Shown: positions 24,196 to 36,136, counted from the stretch's first letter. The stretch: 64,000 nucleotides of DNA from Elmis aenea (GCA_947652605.1 OX393578.1:41607470-41671469), one strand, 5' to 3'. Program-made: numbers and translations. The notes: generated by a model from the letters alone, not told the origin.

Positions 24196-25827
24196 ATGAA
24201 GGTAAAACAAAATTGTATACACTTACTCTATTATTTCATATGCCAGTACTTGTATATACGTTGGTGCGTGTATGTGTGTTTGTGTTTATGTTTGAAAATG
24301 TTTTATTTCGGCAAAATTTTTCGAGGGACGATCGGTTCTTATCACTCGTTATTTATTTTGCACCAGTAACTTATTAAGATTAACAAAGCCTTTTCAGTGT
24401 TTATATTTTTAATATATTTTGTTGTTTGAATTTAATTTTGAACATTAACAAAATTAAATTTTACCATGTTTTCATTTAACAAAAAGTGTGCATATTTCTG
24501 ATGTTGTTTTTGCTCTTAGTTTCTTCGTGTTTTGCATTCAGTAAATTTTTTATTTATTTTTTCTTCATAAACAGCTTTGAACTCGATAATGTTGAATTTG
24601 AAACTATTTTATCGGAACAAACCATTTTTTGAATTTAAAAAAAAATCACTTAAAATGGTGAATATGGCAAAAGGAATGCCGGGAAAAGATCCATTGTATA
24701 TTTTTTGTAGGTAGTTTGCCAACTCCATTTGAAACCTTTTATATTGTATAATTAATAACAAAACTCTTAAGTTTTAGAGCTTTTGAAGTAGAACGAAGAG
24801 TTGTTTACATTTTTGATTTTTGAAGAAAACATGTATGTGAGGTTTTTGCTATGACTTCCTTGGTTTAAAAAAAGTTCTTGTATTAAATATGTTTGATTGA
24901 TTTAAACGAATCATGTTGTACCTATTAGATGCAAAATTATGTATTAAATTAAAATATCAGAAATCATACTTTGTGTTTCAACTGTCCGAATTAAGATGTG
25001 TAATTTTTAATTAAATAAGTACATGCAGATACAGTCACTTACCTTATTTTAGGCAATGTCTTTCTCTTTTCAAAATAGGTTTACATTTTCTCGCTGCTTC
25101 ATCAACAGATTTTTTTAATGTATTAAGTTGGTTTCAATATGTCCCGTAAAATATACAAATTTACGTTCAACATGATTACATTTTAACAAGCAAATAATCA
25201 CAAAAAATAATTCCACAGATAATTTTTCCAGATTTTTTATTGAAATTTCTATGTCGAAAATAAATGCGATTTATTTTTATCTTTTTGGCCTTCATAAATA
25301 ACCAAAACTGTTTTTTTTAGGTCGCAATCCTACTCTTCGCCGTAATTGTTGCCGTTAGCGCCGGAGGAATTGGTATCGGCTATGGTGGCGGACTAGGTGG
25401 TTACGGAGGTAGCTATGGAGGATCTGGCGGATATGGCGGCGGCTATGGAGGCTACGGAGGCTCCGGCTATGGAAGCTATGGCGGAAGTAGTTTGGGAGGC
25501 TATGGAGGCTATGGAAGTAGCCTAGGAGGTTATGGAGGTGGATGGAAAGGAGGTTATGGCGGTGGATTAGGAGGATATGGCGGTGGATTAGGAGGATATG
25601 GCGGTGGATTAGGAGGATATGGCGGTGGATTAGGAGGATGGAGAGGCGGATATGGTGGTGGATACGGAAGTGGTGGATATGGAAGTGGTGGATATGGAAG
25701 TGGTGGATATGGAAGTGGTGGATACGGCGGTGGCTGGAGAGGAAGTTATGGCGGCGGTTATGGTGGAATCGGTGGAGGCTATGGAGGAATCGGTGGAGGT
25801 TATGGAGGATCCAAAGGATGGTGGTAA
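24196..25827 (+). CDS. Secreted glycine-tyrosine-rich protein, 170 aa (gene 1)
   Basis: Two exons: 24196-24201 (Met-Lys) and 25321-25827, joined in phase 0 across a 1.1 kb intron with GTAAAA donor and TTTTTTTTAG acceptor. The product starts MKVAILLFAVIVAVSAG, a clear signal peptide, then runs to the end as GGYGG-type low-complexity sequence with four GGLGGYG units (about residues 82-108), five GGYGS-like units (about 114-138), several single Trp and Lys/Arg, and a C-terminal SKGWW. Such proteins are usually structural: cuticle, silk-like or secreted film. No chitin-binding R&R motif is present. The start is chosen because the promoter, leader and splice phases agree; an ATG inside exon 2 (25492) would lose the signal peptide. 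The exact role is unknown. Confidence 0.85.
25561..25641 (+). repeat. 21-bp coding tandem repeat in gene 1
   Basis: Three full units and one partial unit of GGTGGATTAGGAGGATATGG plus C encode GGLGGYG. The units are almost identical at the nucleotide level, so expansion is recent or homogenised, and the length may vary between individuals. Confidence 0.9.
25657..25731 (+). repeat. 15-bp coding tandem repeat in gene 1
   Basis: Five units of GGTGGATATGGAAGT (GGYGS), with the first and last slightly changed. It keeps frame and adds Ser to the Gly/Tyr pattern. Confidence 0.9.
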
Positions 25828-25907
25828 TTTAGTTAATGTAGAACCATTTAAGTTAAGATCCATCAAAACTTTAGCGAAGTACAAGAAATGTATTAAATTT
25901 TTCCGTA

Positions 25908-25926
25908 AATAAATTATTTTAATAAA
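25908..25926 (+). terminator. Poly(A) signals of gene 1
   Basis: Two AATAAA hexamers (25908-25913 and 25921-25926) lie 80-100 bp after the stop codon, consistent with a short 3' UTR. Confidence 0.75.
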
Positions 25927-27223
25927 ATTGTTAAATTATTTCCAAAATCTTGTCTTACACTGCATAAAAAATATGTGATTTATTAGCCATTTTCATGACA
26001 ACATGTTCATAATGCTACGAGAAGTGTGATTGTATGATTGTTAATAAACACATATAGATATCGCCATTAGGAAGCTAATTATACGTAAAGTAAATGTGTG
26101 CTATTTTTCATAATCTTTGGACAATCTTAAGAGTAAAGCATAGGAAATTTGTAACGGTGGGACAAATTTAAGGGTTTTGCATTTGGATTACAATTAATGA
26201 GTCGACCAAATATTTCTACACTACATAAATATTGCATGTTCCGATGGCGTTTCAGGCATCTTCAGGTCTAAACCATAAGTGGTATTTTTTTCGTAGGCTT
26301 TCATTAAACCAGTAAACAAGTAAAAAAGAATAAGCATGAAAATAATTTTAGTTTATTTTATCTTAGAGGATCCCTGCAAATATGTCCCAAGTATACCATT
26401 ATCGATATATTTTGAAAATTTTAAGGGATAGTTCTGTGAATGAAATAAACTTTTAGCTGCAAAGTTTTACCTTAAAAAGGAATGGTCTTCTAAAATATGT
26501 TCTTGTTAGGTCCATTGTTAAATAACCCAAATAGATCCAACAGATATCTGTGTTAAAACATTCATTTATTACTTTTTAGAAGCACTGATAACAAAAAGTT
26601 TTAACTTGTCTGCCAGGACGAACGACTGAGTAAAATTGCCAGCATCTTTTACAATCTTTTTAGTATTTGTTTCATTATTTATAAATATCACCAGCTCAAC
26701 ACTTTAAGCGTTAAAAGGCTTTGCTTTAAATATTGAATAATAGCTACGAATATTTTTATTGAGTGTCCGGAACATATTATTAACCATAAGAGGCGTATTT
26801 CCCGTAAAAGTGATGTAAGAAGCCTTCAATTTCAAACATTTAGTCATAGCACATATGCAGTGGTCCACGATTATCAATAAAAATTTTATATTTAGCGTAT
26901 TTTTTATTACCATGTTGTTCCACTTTCAGTTATCTAAAGACTGTAAAAAGTGTTACGGTTTTTATATTTTATCAATTAACAATTTGCGATGATGTCCTAA
27001 GTATTTTCGACCAATATGTAAACTCAATAGGCTTAATAATCCCTTATTCAGAAAGTTGAAATTTTATTATTTTTTATGAAGTGTATTTATCATTACTTAA
27101 ATGTTAACGTAATTTTTAGGCACTTTTCATATGGTGGCTCCAGTTTGCCTATATCGTCCCATTAAAAATTTTCCTTAATGAACGAAATCTTTGAAGCTGT
27201 ACTCAAATGAAGGATCTGCATTT
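25927..27223. other. Gene-free stretch
   Basis: No gene is recognised. At 26239-26275 the minus strand has CTGAAGATGCC then TGAAACG, a degenerate relative of the Penelope/hammerhead-like box without a clear stem II. Confidence 0.4.
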
Positions 27224-27590
27224 TTTAAAAGAATTGCTACAAAGAATGAAACGTGGATTTTAAATGTAACGCCTGCAAGCAAACAACAATCTTTACAGTG
27301 GTGGTATACTGGCTTCCGCAAACTAAGATGTTTAAACAAACGCTGTTAAAGAGAAAAGTCATGTACATATTATAGTTTTTTAAATTGGCGTGGAGTTTTG
27401 TAAATGAATTTTAGCAACAAGGTAACCTGACCGATACAGGCGTGTTTTTCTTAAAAATCAGGTTTCAGGACAATTATGGGACAGATGTGCGTTTTAAATT
27501 CAGGCAGAAACTCCAGGAAGAGATGCAATAAAGTTACTGCTACTACACAAAAATTGCTCGAGGACAAATGGAGATTACTTACATTGAAAT
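27224..27590 (+). pseudogene. mariner transposase relic
   Basis: The plus strand reads FFKRIATKNETWILNV and TPASKQQSLQWWYT, then, after a frameshift, KMFKQTLLKRKVM and GVEF, and later a stretch like IQAETPGRDAIKLLLLH. This follows the mariner order closely: DE-W, EQS--W-HT, KKFKQTL--K-M, GVLLVEF, then the VLLHDNARPH region. Several stops and frameshifts and no recognisable TIRs mean an old, dead copy. Confidence 0.65.
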
Positions 27591-27908
27591 TTAAATGAAA
27601 ATATGTGGATTTCATAATAATTATTAGGAGAGTGTACTAACGGTAAATACTTGTTAGATGCACTAATATATTAAAACTTAAAAAAGTTTAATCATCTTTA
27701 TTATAAAAGTTTTTTTTTTTTTTTTACACCCAGGGTGTTTGAGTTATTAATACTGGTCTAACAGGCCAACCATCAATTTTTTTCTAATAAATCTTAAAAC
27801 TAAATACTTAACAACTAGTGTCCATCCATTGATGTCTTCTAGATTGTTCTGACTATATTCTATGCACTCTCACTCGCGTACTATGCTCTGCTTTTTACAC
27901 AAAACACA

Positions 27909-28016
27909 CTACACGAGTTCAAAGGGCTTGGTCCTCTTCAATCTTCGGACAAGATGTTGGTTGTCCAGCAGTTGAAGAGCTGCATTCTCATGATGGTGGA
28001 GTCTGGCTTCGTGTTT
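27909..28016 (-). pseudogene. Unidentified coding-like segment
   Basis: A 34-codon open piece on the minus strand is richer in GC than its surroundings. It contains KHEARLHHHENAALQLLD and VRRLKRTKPFELV before a TAG. The charged, non-repetitive composition looks protein-derived. There are no splice sites or start. I do not recognise the family; a retroelement relic or an exon fragment are both possible. Confidence 0.3.
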
Positions 28017-28679
28017 ACCAGCAATAAAAGCTTAATGTGATTTTTATCATAATAAACTCGAGAGTTATTTCATTGCAGGTACAAATTTTGTTTCGCACTT
28101 TGGTACTTTTGCTCGTTCTATTGAAATTTTTGTCTAAAAAGGATCGATAGACAATAACAGAAGCTTTTTTTGCTTCAATAAAATCTCCTTTTTTGTTCCT
28201 TTGAAAATGCATAGGATCCGGTTCTACGTTTCAATCTCTTCCTTGTGTGATTTGTAACGAAATCTATTTATTATTTGAAACGGAAATGAATGGTAGTTGC
28301 TTGCATAGATTTTATTATAAGTAGCTGAATATGATTAACGAAATTTAATGGGAGTTGCAAATTCTTTCACAATTAGAACCTTTAATTCCACTGTATTATA
28401 TCGTAAAATTTATTGCCAATATTGTATAATATTACACATACATACATATTATGTGTGTCAATTTATTTTTTATACTTTATTTTCGGCTTCCCAATCTTAA
28501 TGTACATTTTTTCTCCCTGTGTCTGTTGCTTTGTAACATGCGCTAACCGCTACATAAATTATTCATAAAATCAAATTTTTATGTGTTGACCGCAAATATA
28601 GTATATATAAACTCTAATTAAGCAATCACGAAAAGACTATAAATGCATGTTATACATATATCGCTACTAGATTATAAAT

Positions 28680-28933
28680 GAAGACCTTGGTGCAAGAAGG
28701 GGATATGTGCAAAAATGTAAAAAAAAAAAACTTGTACAGAAATGGGTTTTAAAATATGCGCTTTTCATATGGTGCAAATGTGGGATAAGTAGGGCTTATA
28801 GAAATTATTTTTCTCAGCCCTATTTATCCCACATTTGCACCATATGAAAAGCGCATATTTTAAAACCCATTTCTGTACAAGTCTTATTTTTTTACATTTT
28901 TGCACATATCCCCTTCTTGCACTAAGGTCTTCA
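28680..28933. mobile_element. Near-perfect palindromic MITE
   Basis: Arms 28680-28796 and 28816-28933 are almost identical inverted copies around a 19-nt loop. They start TGAAGACCTTGGTGCAAG and end at AGGGCT. The high arm identity suggests recent origin or gene conversion. No coding sequence. Confidence 0.85.
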
Positions 28934-29459
28934 AATGTTAATCACAGTAATTTATTATCACGTGCAGTGCGGCTTAGATTTATGGAACCTGAGGTTTATA
29001 TGCTTGGTGCAACCACATTTTATAAAAGTGTCTCTAAAATTAAGTGCTAAAATAGCGAAAGTTTTTTTTTATTAGTCGCAAGTCTGACGAAAGCATGTTT
29101 TGATGTTTGTTGGTTTAACTTGAAATATAACTGTTTAATCTATACTGTTTAGAATTTAATACTCTTACATTTTAAATTTTGTATATTTAATTTAAATATT
29201 TTGAGCACTGTGACTAATTTTAATATATAATTTTAAGCAATCATTGCAAATAAAAATATTTAATGCCTCTTTTAAAATTATTATATTTGTAGGTAACCAT
29301 AAATGTAATATTAAAGGTACAATGAACATGAAATATGGTTTGAAAAGAAAATAGAACAATAACGGACTTGCAAGTACAAGTAGCTGTACTTTTTACATTA
29401 TTCCGTTGAAGCAAGATTGAGACACCTCGAGGGATGAGATACTTATAAGTATAAGATTA
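28934..29459. other. Gene-free stretch
   Basis: Nothing recognisable apart from AT-rich runs. Confidence 0.4.
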
Positions 29460-29932
29460 CCCACAGCGTATTAAGAAGAGGCTGAACTAAAAGAATCAAA
29501 TTTACAATATCCGTCTCTTTCTTTAAATATTACTTATTTGTGTTCATAAATTAGTCTACACATTGTTGTACACATTTAATTGTAAAGTCGTAATCTAGTT
29601 AAATGTGTCTCCATGTATATTATTACTAGCAGTCGAAATTTAATCCCTAATTACAGGTTCAATAAGGTTTAATTTAGGTTCTTAGGTAATTAAAATTAAT
29701 ATCTGTATCAGTGTTTCCCAAAAGTTTTTGCTTGAAAACAAATATAATTTAAAATCTATTATAGCAGGTATTCCGGAAGGATAACTTGTTTGGAACTGCA
29801 GCATTAAGCTGATTATGCTAAAAAAAAAAAACTATTAGAAAAACGTGATATACGACTATGATAGGCAATGCAAAACATTTAAGGTTTTTAATCCAAGATT
29901 GTACATTTACCTGGGATGTTAAAACTGCTTAA
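29460..29932 (+). repeat. ~480-bp unit, copy 1
   Basis: It begins near CAGCGTATTAAGAAGAGGCT and passes through CCGTCTCTTTCTTTAAATAT, AATCCCTAATTACAGGTTCA, CAGTGTTTCCCAAAAG and ATCCAAGATTGTACATTTAC. Copies 2 (41223-41730) and 3 (45250-45732) share the whole order in the same orientation. It is cut at a TTAA, exactly where a piggyBac-like end begins. No conserved reading frame is shared by the copies. Confidence 0.8.
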
Positions 29933-30000
29933 CCCTGCTGTTCTGTTGGTATTTGCTGCGCGCTTGTACCGTTCGGGTACATATGACCCGATACCTAATA
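29929..30000 (+). mobile_element. piggyBac-like left end
   Basis: TTAA followed by CCCTGCTGTTCTGTTGG and a GTACC/GGGTAC palindrome, inserted in unit copy 1. A possible decayed right end (GTACCCGAAATGC then TTAA) lies near 30316-30332, but it is too diverged to be sure. Confidence 0.4.
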
Positions 30001-30349
30001 ATATAACAAAAATAGCTTTATAACAGATTTATTACTAAATAAATAAACATAAACACATTGTAAATGAATAAGGGCATTATGCTCAAAGAAAATTAATTAA
30101 GAAGATGTAGTATAAGAAATAGACTATACCTACCATTTATAAACAAGTTTTTTTTTCTTCATCAAATCAAAAAAAAAGGTATAATTTATGAATTGCATTA
30201 ACATTTTTGGCAATCTTAAATACATATGATTGTTAGATAATACATTCGACTGTGACAATTACTTTAAACGTTTAAAAAGAGTGGTATCACTATAAAGAAA
30301 ATACATAAATGCTGTACCCGAAATGCTTAAATGTTATGTAGTAGTAGTA

Positions 30350-31135
30350 TACAGTGTGTACAAAAGGTATGGAATATGCTATATATCTCAGTAAATATCC
30401 ACTTTAGGGAAAAATATTTTGAATAAAAGTTGTTTGGTACTTAGTTTCCCACTATAAGACAAAGTTTAAATTCAATTTTTTCGAATAACAAAAGCGCAAT
30501 GAAAAACAATTGAATTTTTTAAAATGACAATATACCCCTATATTATACTCATTTGATAGAGAATTTTTTTCTCTTTTCAATGATGCAAAACTTTAGTACC
30601 CTTACTTAAGCAACTTTTTGAGAAAAACGCAAGAATATACTCTCAAATTATTTTAATTGTTTAGTATTTATTTCCAATATAAACCTCATAAGAATTAATT
30701 TTTTTTACGAAATCTACAATAGGTGTTCAAACTGTGAACCATTTACAGCTTGGCAATGATAATCTCGGTTTTTAAACCCGTTTATAACATTCCCAACCAT
30801 TTCAGGTGTAATAGACCTCATCTCTTCTTTAATACGATCTATTAAATTTTTGATATTCTCCGGCCTCTTAACCTAAACTTATTTTTTAATCGAAAAGAGA
30901 AAAAAATCTATTAAATGACTATAATATAGATAGGGGTATCTTGTCATTTAAAAAAATTTAATTGTTTTTCATTGCGCTTTTGTTATTCGAAAAAATAAAA
31001 TTTAAATTTTGTCTTATGGTGGAAAACTAAGTAGATACCAAACAACTTTTATTTAAAACTTTTCTCCCTAAGGTGGATATTTACTGATATACGTATCTAT
31101 ATATAGCATATTCCAAACCTTTTGGACACACTGTA
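30350..31135. mobile_element. Internally deleted mariner-like element with long TIRs
   Basis: The ends TACAGTGTGTACAAAAGGTA and its near inverse continue as arms of about 260 bp, with TA flanks (30348-30349 and 31136-31137). Between the arms is the C-terminus of a transposase (30714-30866). Confidence 0.85.
30714..30866 (-). pseudogene. Transposase C-terminal fragment
   Basis: The minus strand is open for 50 codons to a TAG: RPENIKNLIDRIKEEM, SITPEMVGNVINGF and NGSQFEHLL. Similar tails (R-PENI-DL--RI, TPEM, final NG--FEHLL) end transposases of the Tc/mariner group in insects. The catalytic DDE/D part is missing, so the element could only move with a transposase supplied from elsewhere. Confidence 0.7.
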
Positions 31136-31137
31136 TA

Positions 31138-31683
31138 AGTAAACGTTTGACAAAAATATGTTTTTCCTTGCAAACAATGCATCATTTTGGTATAAAATTT
31201 GTGCTGTGTGTATATCTGAAAATGCTAGTAGCAATATACAAAATAATATTGATATAAAGCGAATTATATTTCCCTTGTAGCAAATAATGATATTAAACTT
31301 TAGTGTTTGGGTTTATCAAAATTTTATTAGCAGATAGATATGTGTAGTGTTAAGCATTTCTGTACAGCATGCGCAATACAGCACTTGGTTTAGATAACAA
31401 GAAAGTGATATATTTTGATTTAAAAATATTTTGCTAATTATTGCCAAAAAGTAAAGTTGCGTATATATTCATTATCTTCATTCAGAAGGAGACCTTGTAA
31501 AACATTATTTCGTTTTATTCAAATTATATATTATCATAAACAAGCTGCCTAAAATCGTGTCCAACATGGAGACCTCGCTTATTATAAAAGCTACAGTACA
31601 GGTTTGAATGTCACAAAATTGCTAAATTTTATGTTTAACAATATCCAATCAGATTTTAATTATCGGTATACCTTGTCGAGTAG
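31138..31683. other. Gene-free stretch
   Basis: Nothing recognised. Confidence 0.4.
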
Positions 31684-31685
31684 TA

Positions 31686-32889
31686 GGGGAGACCGGGGAT
31701 AAAAGTAACACGGGTAGGTTGTAACAGTGCCTATAGTTTCTTTAATTTTTGTTTTATATCGCCCTAAACGCTTTTGCAATGTTAAGTTACATCCAGCTCC
31801 CTACCTACATTGCTAGTTTTCATCTGTCATAGAGGTTAACTTTTTGCCAGCCAGAGTCACTATTTTCCGCCTAAAAGTTACTACGTTGTCTCATCCGTCG
31901 AGTAACTTTTAGGCGATCTCTAAATTAGGAACAAAAAAGTACATATATTATTTTGTTCTAAATTTAGTTGGCTATTGGTGGATGCAATACAATTAGATGT
32001 TAGAATCGTGGTTAATTGTGGATTCCATGAAATTTTTTTTGTGTACACTTGGGGTCAAAAGTAACAAAGTGTTACAACCAACCCCAATTAATGTTTTCAC
32101 TTGCAAATGTTCACTCTTAGCACATAATTGGTGGCTTTCTTCGTAGATGAGAATATACAAGAGTTGTCGGAATAATTTTCCAGTTTGTTGTATCTTTTTG
32201 ATTAACATTTTTAAATATGCAGGTAATTATAATCTTGGCAAACCTGGTAACTGCAGTCCCAAATTATTAAATTATATACTCTACTAGCTGCCATTGTTTT
32301 TATTCTATTACCTTAATATTTATAACTTAATAAAAAGAAAGCTTTAACCAACCCAACTTAACCTGACCCTCTTTTACTAATTTAATGAATGACGGTCAGT
32401 TTAAGGGCGGTTAGATTTTTAAAAAATAAAACAAACAGTTATTATGATCCAGTATAAATTTAATAATTTGGGACCGCCCTTACCTGGTATGCCATACTGT
32501 TCACTAATCATTTTGTATTGTACCAAATATATTTTTTTAAAATTTTTTTATTTTGCTAATGTGTATTTTTGAATAAAACATTAATTTTGTTGATGAATAC
32601 AAATATATTTACCCACTACTTATGAGCTGTGTAAATTATTTTACCGTTACAACTTACCCCAATCATTGTTACTTTTAGCCCCAACGTTGAGGTTGAAAGT
32701 AACAGCTGTCTTACTAAGGAAAAAACTTTTTTTCTAACAGTTGCTTTACGAAACTCACGAAATAAATATCTTGGAAGCAAGACAAATGTCCAATCTATCA
32801 TTAAACCAATTTGGATGTAAAAAATTTGTAATAATCTATGAGAAACTAAATAAAAACAAAAAAATGTTACTTTTATCCCCGGTCTCCCC
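31686..32889. mobile_element. TA-flanked inverted-repeat element, family TAGGGGA, copy 2
   Basis: Ends are GGGGAGACCGGGGATAAAAG and its inverse, flanked by TA (31684-31685 and 32890-32891). The body is the reverse complement of copy 1 (78-1379) with small indels, including the CTAAAAGTTACT hairpin. Open frames at 31993, 32616 and 32741 are not conserved in copy 1 and look fortuitous. Confidence 0.9.
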
Positions 32890-32891
32890 TA

Positions 32892-33490
32892 TTTTTTTTT
32901 TGTCAAAACAATGTTCCTATATTTTTAACATCTGTTATATCTTTATTGTTTTTTATAGAGAAAAGTTGCCAAAATCGTACCACTTAAGAAAATTGGATTC
33001 GCAGGGAAATTTGGTACGATTATTAAAAGAAGTATTTAGGCCAAATCATAGAGTGACATCTTAATTTTGTATTCTCAGGCAATTAATTTATTTTTATTGA
33101 CTTATTAATTATATAAAACCTACTTTTTGAAAGTGACCAAAAGGTACGATTTTTGCAACGGTATCCTAAATCGTACCTAACTATATCCAAAATCGTACAT
33201 GTTCCTTTAATGTTTGCTTTGGGAATAATAACACACAGTTGGTAATAAACTAATGAATTAATTTATTAAATATTATTAATTTCTTGAGACATTAATTATT
33301 ATTAATTATAAAATTCGTCCTTTAATTACATTTAAGGGAGTAATAAACATTAACTTCGTCTAATACACCTTCACAAGCTTTATGTATATTATGCACCCAT
33401 ATTTTATATTCAACGCATCGAATCATACATATTTTCCAAGTGAACCTTATCACATTACACAAATCCAATTAATAGTACCTACATATATAT
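32892..33490. other. Stretch with clustered ATCGTAC words
   Basis: The word AATCGTAC or its complement occurs five times between 32971 and 33198 (32971, 33013, 33143, 33168, 33189), in both orientations. No gene is seen. It may be the remains of subterminal repeats of an unrecognised element. Confidence 0.4.
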
Positions 33491-33610
33491 TACATAACAA
33501 GAGTTGTAAGAAACATATTACGCACGAGTGGAAAAGTTGCGCACAGAACCGCGTAGCGGCGAGTGCGTATTTCCACGAGTGCGTAATTGCTTTACAACTC
33601 TTGTTATGTA
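33491..33610. repeat. 120-bp palindrome next to a TIR element
   Basis: TACATAACAAGAGTTGTAA at the left is inverted at the right, with CGCACGAGTGGAAA inside and a short GC-rich centre (CGCGTAGCGGCG). Five bases (GCTTA) separate it from the element at 33616. Confidence 0.85.
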
Positions 33611-33615
33611 GCTTA

Positions 33616-33913
33616 TTTTTTCTACGAACACAAAATACATACGATTATAATAGATTTTTGGCTAATATACACATGTACTTACGTTGTCATGTCAATTTTG
33701 ACGTAAGCCTACTTTGACATTTCTAGACAAGTGTGCGTTTTGCTTACCGTGCGTTATAACTCACTTACTAGGCATGCAGGAAGTGTTTGACGTGAGCCTA
33801 CTTTGATCATTTCTTTAAAAAACTGTGCTTTTTGTTTCCCGTGCGTAAGGACCCACTTACTATGCATGTAGGCTGCACGGTAAGAATCATTTACATCAGT
33901 GGTCGTAGAAAAA
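33616..33913. mobile_element. MITE with TTTTTCTACGA ends
   Basis: A 15-bp TIR (TTTTTCTACGAACAC and inverse of TTTTTCTACGACCAC) bounds about 300 bp. Inside are two ~100-bp direct units (about 33700-33788 and 33789-33885) sharing TTTGACGT, AGCCTACTTTGA, CCGTGCGT and CACTTACTA. It resembles 51591-51862 in ends and in lying next to a palindrome. Confidence 0.65.
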
Positions 33914-35804
33914 CTCTTATATCGTACTGGTTCGATTTTAGAAACCGTATGGCGGTACCATTTAGGAAAGTGTTTGGCGTTTTATGAAATTTTTAACATT
34001 CAGTGTTAAGGTATTTTATAATAAAGGTATAAAAACAACACGTCAATGAAAAAAGATCACATACATTAGAAATAAAGTTAGAGCTACAGATTTTTTTTCG
34101 ATATTGTTTAGATATAAAAATTTAAGATTTTGTACCTTGTATTTATTAGTTTTAGAATTTCTAAATGTAAAATCGAGACGTAGAAGTTAAAATTCATAAA
34201 AAATCTAATCTCATTTGTTTAATTCTGGTAACTGACGCATTACACTCTGTCCAATTTTTGAAGAAAGCAAAAACTTAATATTTATTTATGATTTTCACAC
34301 TTTCTATACAATATACCCAGCACTGATAGGGTAAGGATATTTGAAATACATCAACAATAATTGCTAAAACTGTATGAACTTGATAAGTAGACAACTTAAC
34401 CTACACGTGAAATTTTGGCTGTAACACGTTAATAGTCAAGGTATTCGCATTATGTTTAAATGAATAATTCATTCAATCGAAGAGCTCAGTTGTAAATATT
34501 AGCGGTAGTTTTTGTTATACACCCACCCACACTTTTACAACATTTACATTTATTTTTAATAAAAACATATGCCACAACGCAGCTTACAAAACTTGTATTT
34601 TTACACATTACCTACCTGTAATTTATTGTTGTGCTATCGTTAAATGTACATCTATTTATTACCTGTCCCCTCTAAAGAAATATGGGACTAATTTTACAGT
34701 CAATAGACGACAACGCTTTGACTTAATCCGTGTTAATTTGTTAAGTAAATAGTCGTTTAACCTTTAATACATAATTAAGAAACAGAAATACCGTCTGGTA
34801 ACCAAGTACTATAAAGTGTTTGTTTAATTGAAATTATGGTGTACACTTGAGACATTAATTGTAGGAAATCACAACGTCTGTAATCTTCAAGGACAAGATT
34901 ACCTATGGATTGTGGGTTTTACTTTATTCTTTTTTTCACTGGCTGGTCAAAGTACCACATTTGAGCAATAAATAATTGATGTGCTAGACATGCTTGTACT
35001 GATTAGGTTTTGAACAAAGCATCTAATAGAAATAACTCCTAAATTCTAAAAAAATATACGAAAGAGCGTTAAATAAAATTGATAGGCATAGATATTTTTT
35101 TTCTATAAGCATGACATTTTAATGTTAGGCTTTATAGAACACAAAATTGTGATGGAATTTCATATTGCACGAAATATTTCATTTATAGTACCTACTTGTG
35201 GTTTTATAGCAACGTTCGTTTATGTAACAATGTAAATGATTTAAACTTATTCTATCTTATTTTGGATATTGGTAAACAGCTTAGGCGTATTATTTGTGTT
35301 CTAAGATGTTTACATAGTCTCACTTTTTAATATGATTTGGAAGTCATATGTAATTTTGTAGCAAGGTAGGTAAATATTAACTTATTTTGCAATTTTCTCT
35401 TTCGTAACTGGCAAATGACATGCTTTTGTTGTACGTTTTAAAACATTTGGAGAAACTATAAATGTTTTTCAGACGCATGCTATTTTTATGACAATTATGT
35501 ATAAAACTTAATTATCAGTGTCCGTTGTCTTTGGATCGAGCGTATTATAAATTTGACTTTGAATTTTGTAACTATTTTGATGTAGATAAGTAGCGAAATT
35601 TCCTTTAAAGGCACTTTTAAGCAAAACTTAAACGTTTTTTTTATATTTCAATTATTTGCTAAAAGTTTTTAAAAGATCTATCAACCGGTAAAAGCTAATA
35701 TGATGGGTAAGAATATGACACTCATTAATCTGTTTTAATTATTTGTAATAAAAGTCCCAATCTACATATATAATAATTGAATTATGTACAAAATTGTGTC
35801 TATA
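33914..35804. other. Gene-free stretch
   Basis: AT-rich, no gene or transposon end recognised. Confidence 0.4.
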
Positions 35805-35855
35805 TAGAATGACGGGATAGTGGTCCTTAGGTTTATAAAGAAAACTCTTTACATC

Positions 35856-35899
35856 AGCTAAATATTTCGGATCTTTATTTGATCCTTCATCGGTAGCTA
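35856..35899 (-). ncRNA. Hammerhead-like motif, locus B left
   Basis: The minus strand reads TAGCTA, CCGATGA, A, GGATC hairpin GATCC, GAAA, TATT, TAGCT. Stem I (TAGCTA with TAGCT) and stem II (5 bp) pair well. Core position 4 is C rather than T. Confidence 0.45.
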
Positions 35900-36092
35900 T
35901 AAACAAAATACAAAAAGTTCTTAGAATTATAATTTAAGTCTAATAAGGTGCTACTCACCGATGAGCGAGGATGTTTGAAAGCAACAAACAGGTGAACATT
36001 AAAATTTTTTTCTCGAAGATGAAATGGTTAAAATTGATGGAAGTACTTCATTAAAATTTGCTTGAATTATTAATCGTCGACACATTTGTTTA

Positions 36093-36136
36093 TAGCTACC
36101 GATGAAGGATCAAATAAAGATCCGAAATATTTAGCT
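36093..36136 (+). ncRNA. Hammerhead-like motif, locus B right
   Basis: Identical to 35856-35899 but on the plus strand, so the two point away from each other across a 193-bp spacer. Confidence 0.45.

Noticed and set aside
25542..25912. Overlapping frames on both strands over gene 1 exon 2 (Arg/Trp-, Thr/Ser- and Val-rich)
   Set aside because: They are shadows of the GGN-rich repeat in other frames; only the Gly frame has a signal peptide and splice support.
26704..26913. 69-codon minus frame as a piggyBac fragment
   Set aside because: Another frame has a weak IDNRGP-like phrase, but there is no continuous family pattern.
33382..33717. 111-codon frame
   Set aside because: It crosses the palindrome 33491-33610 and the end of the next element, so it cannot be one conserved gene.
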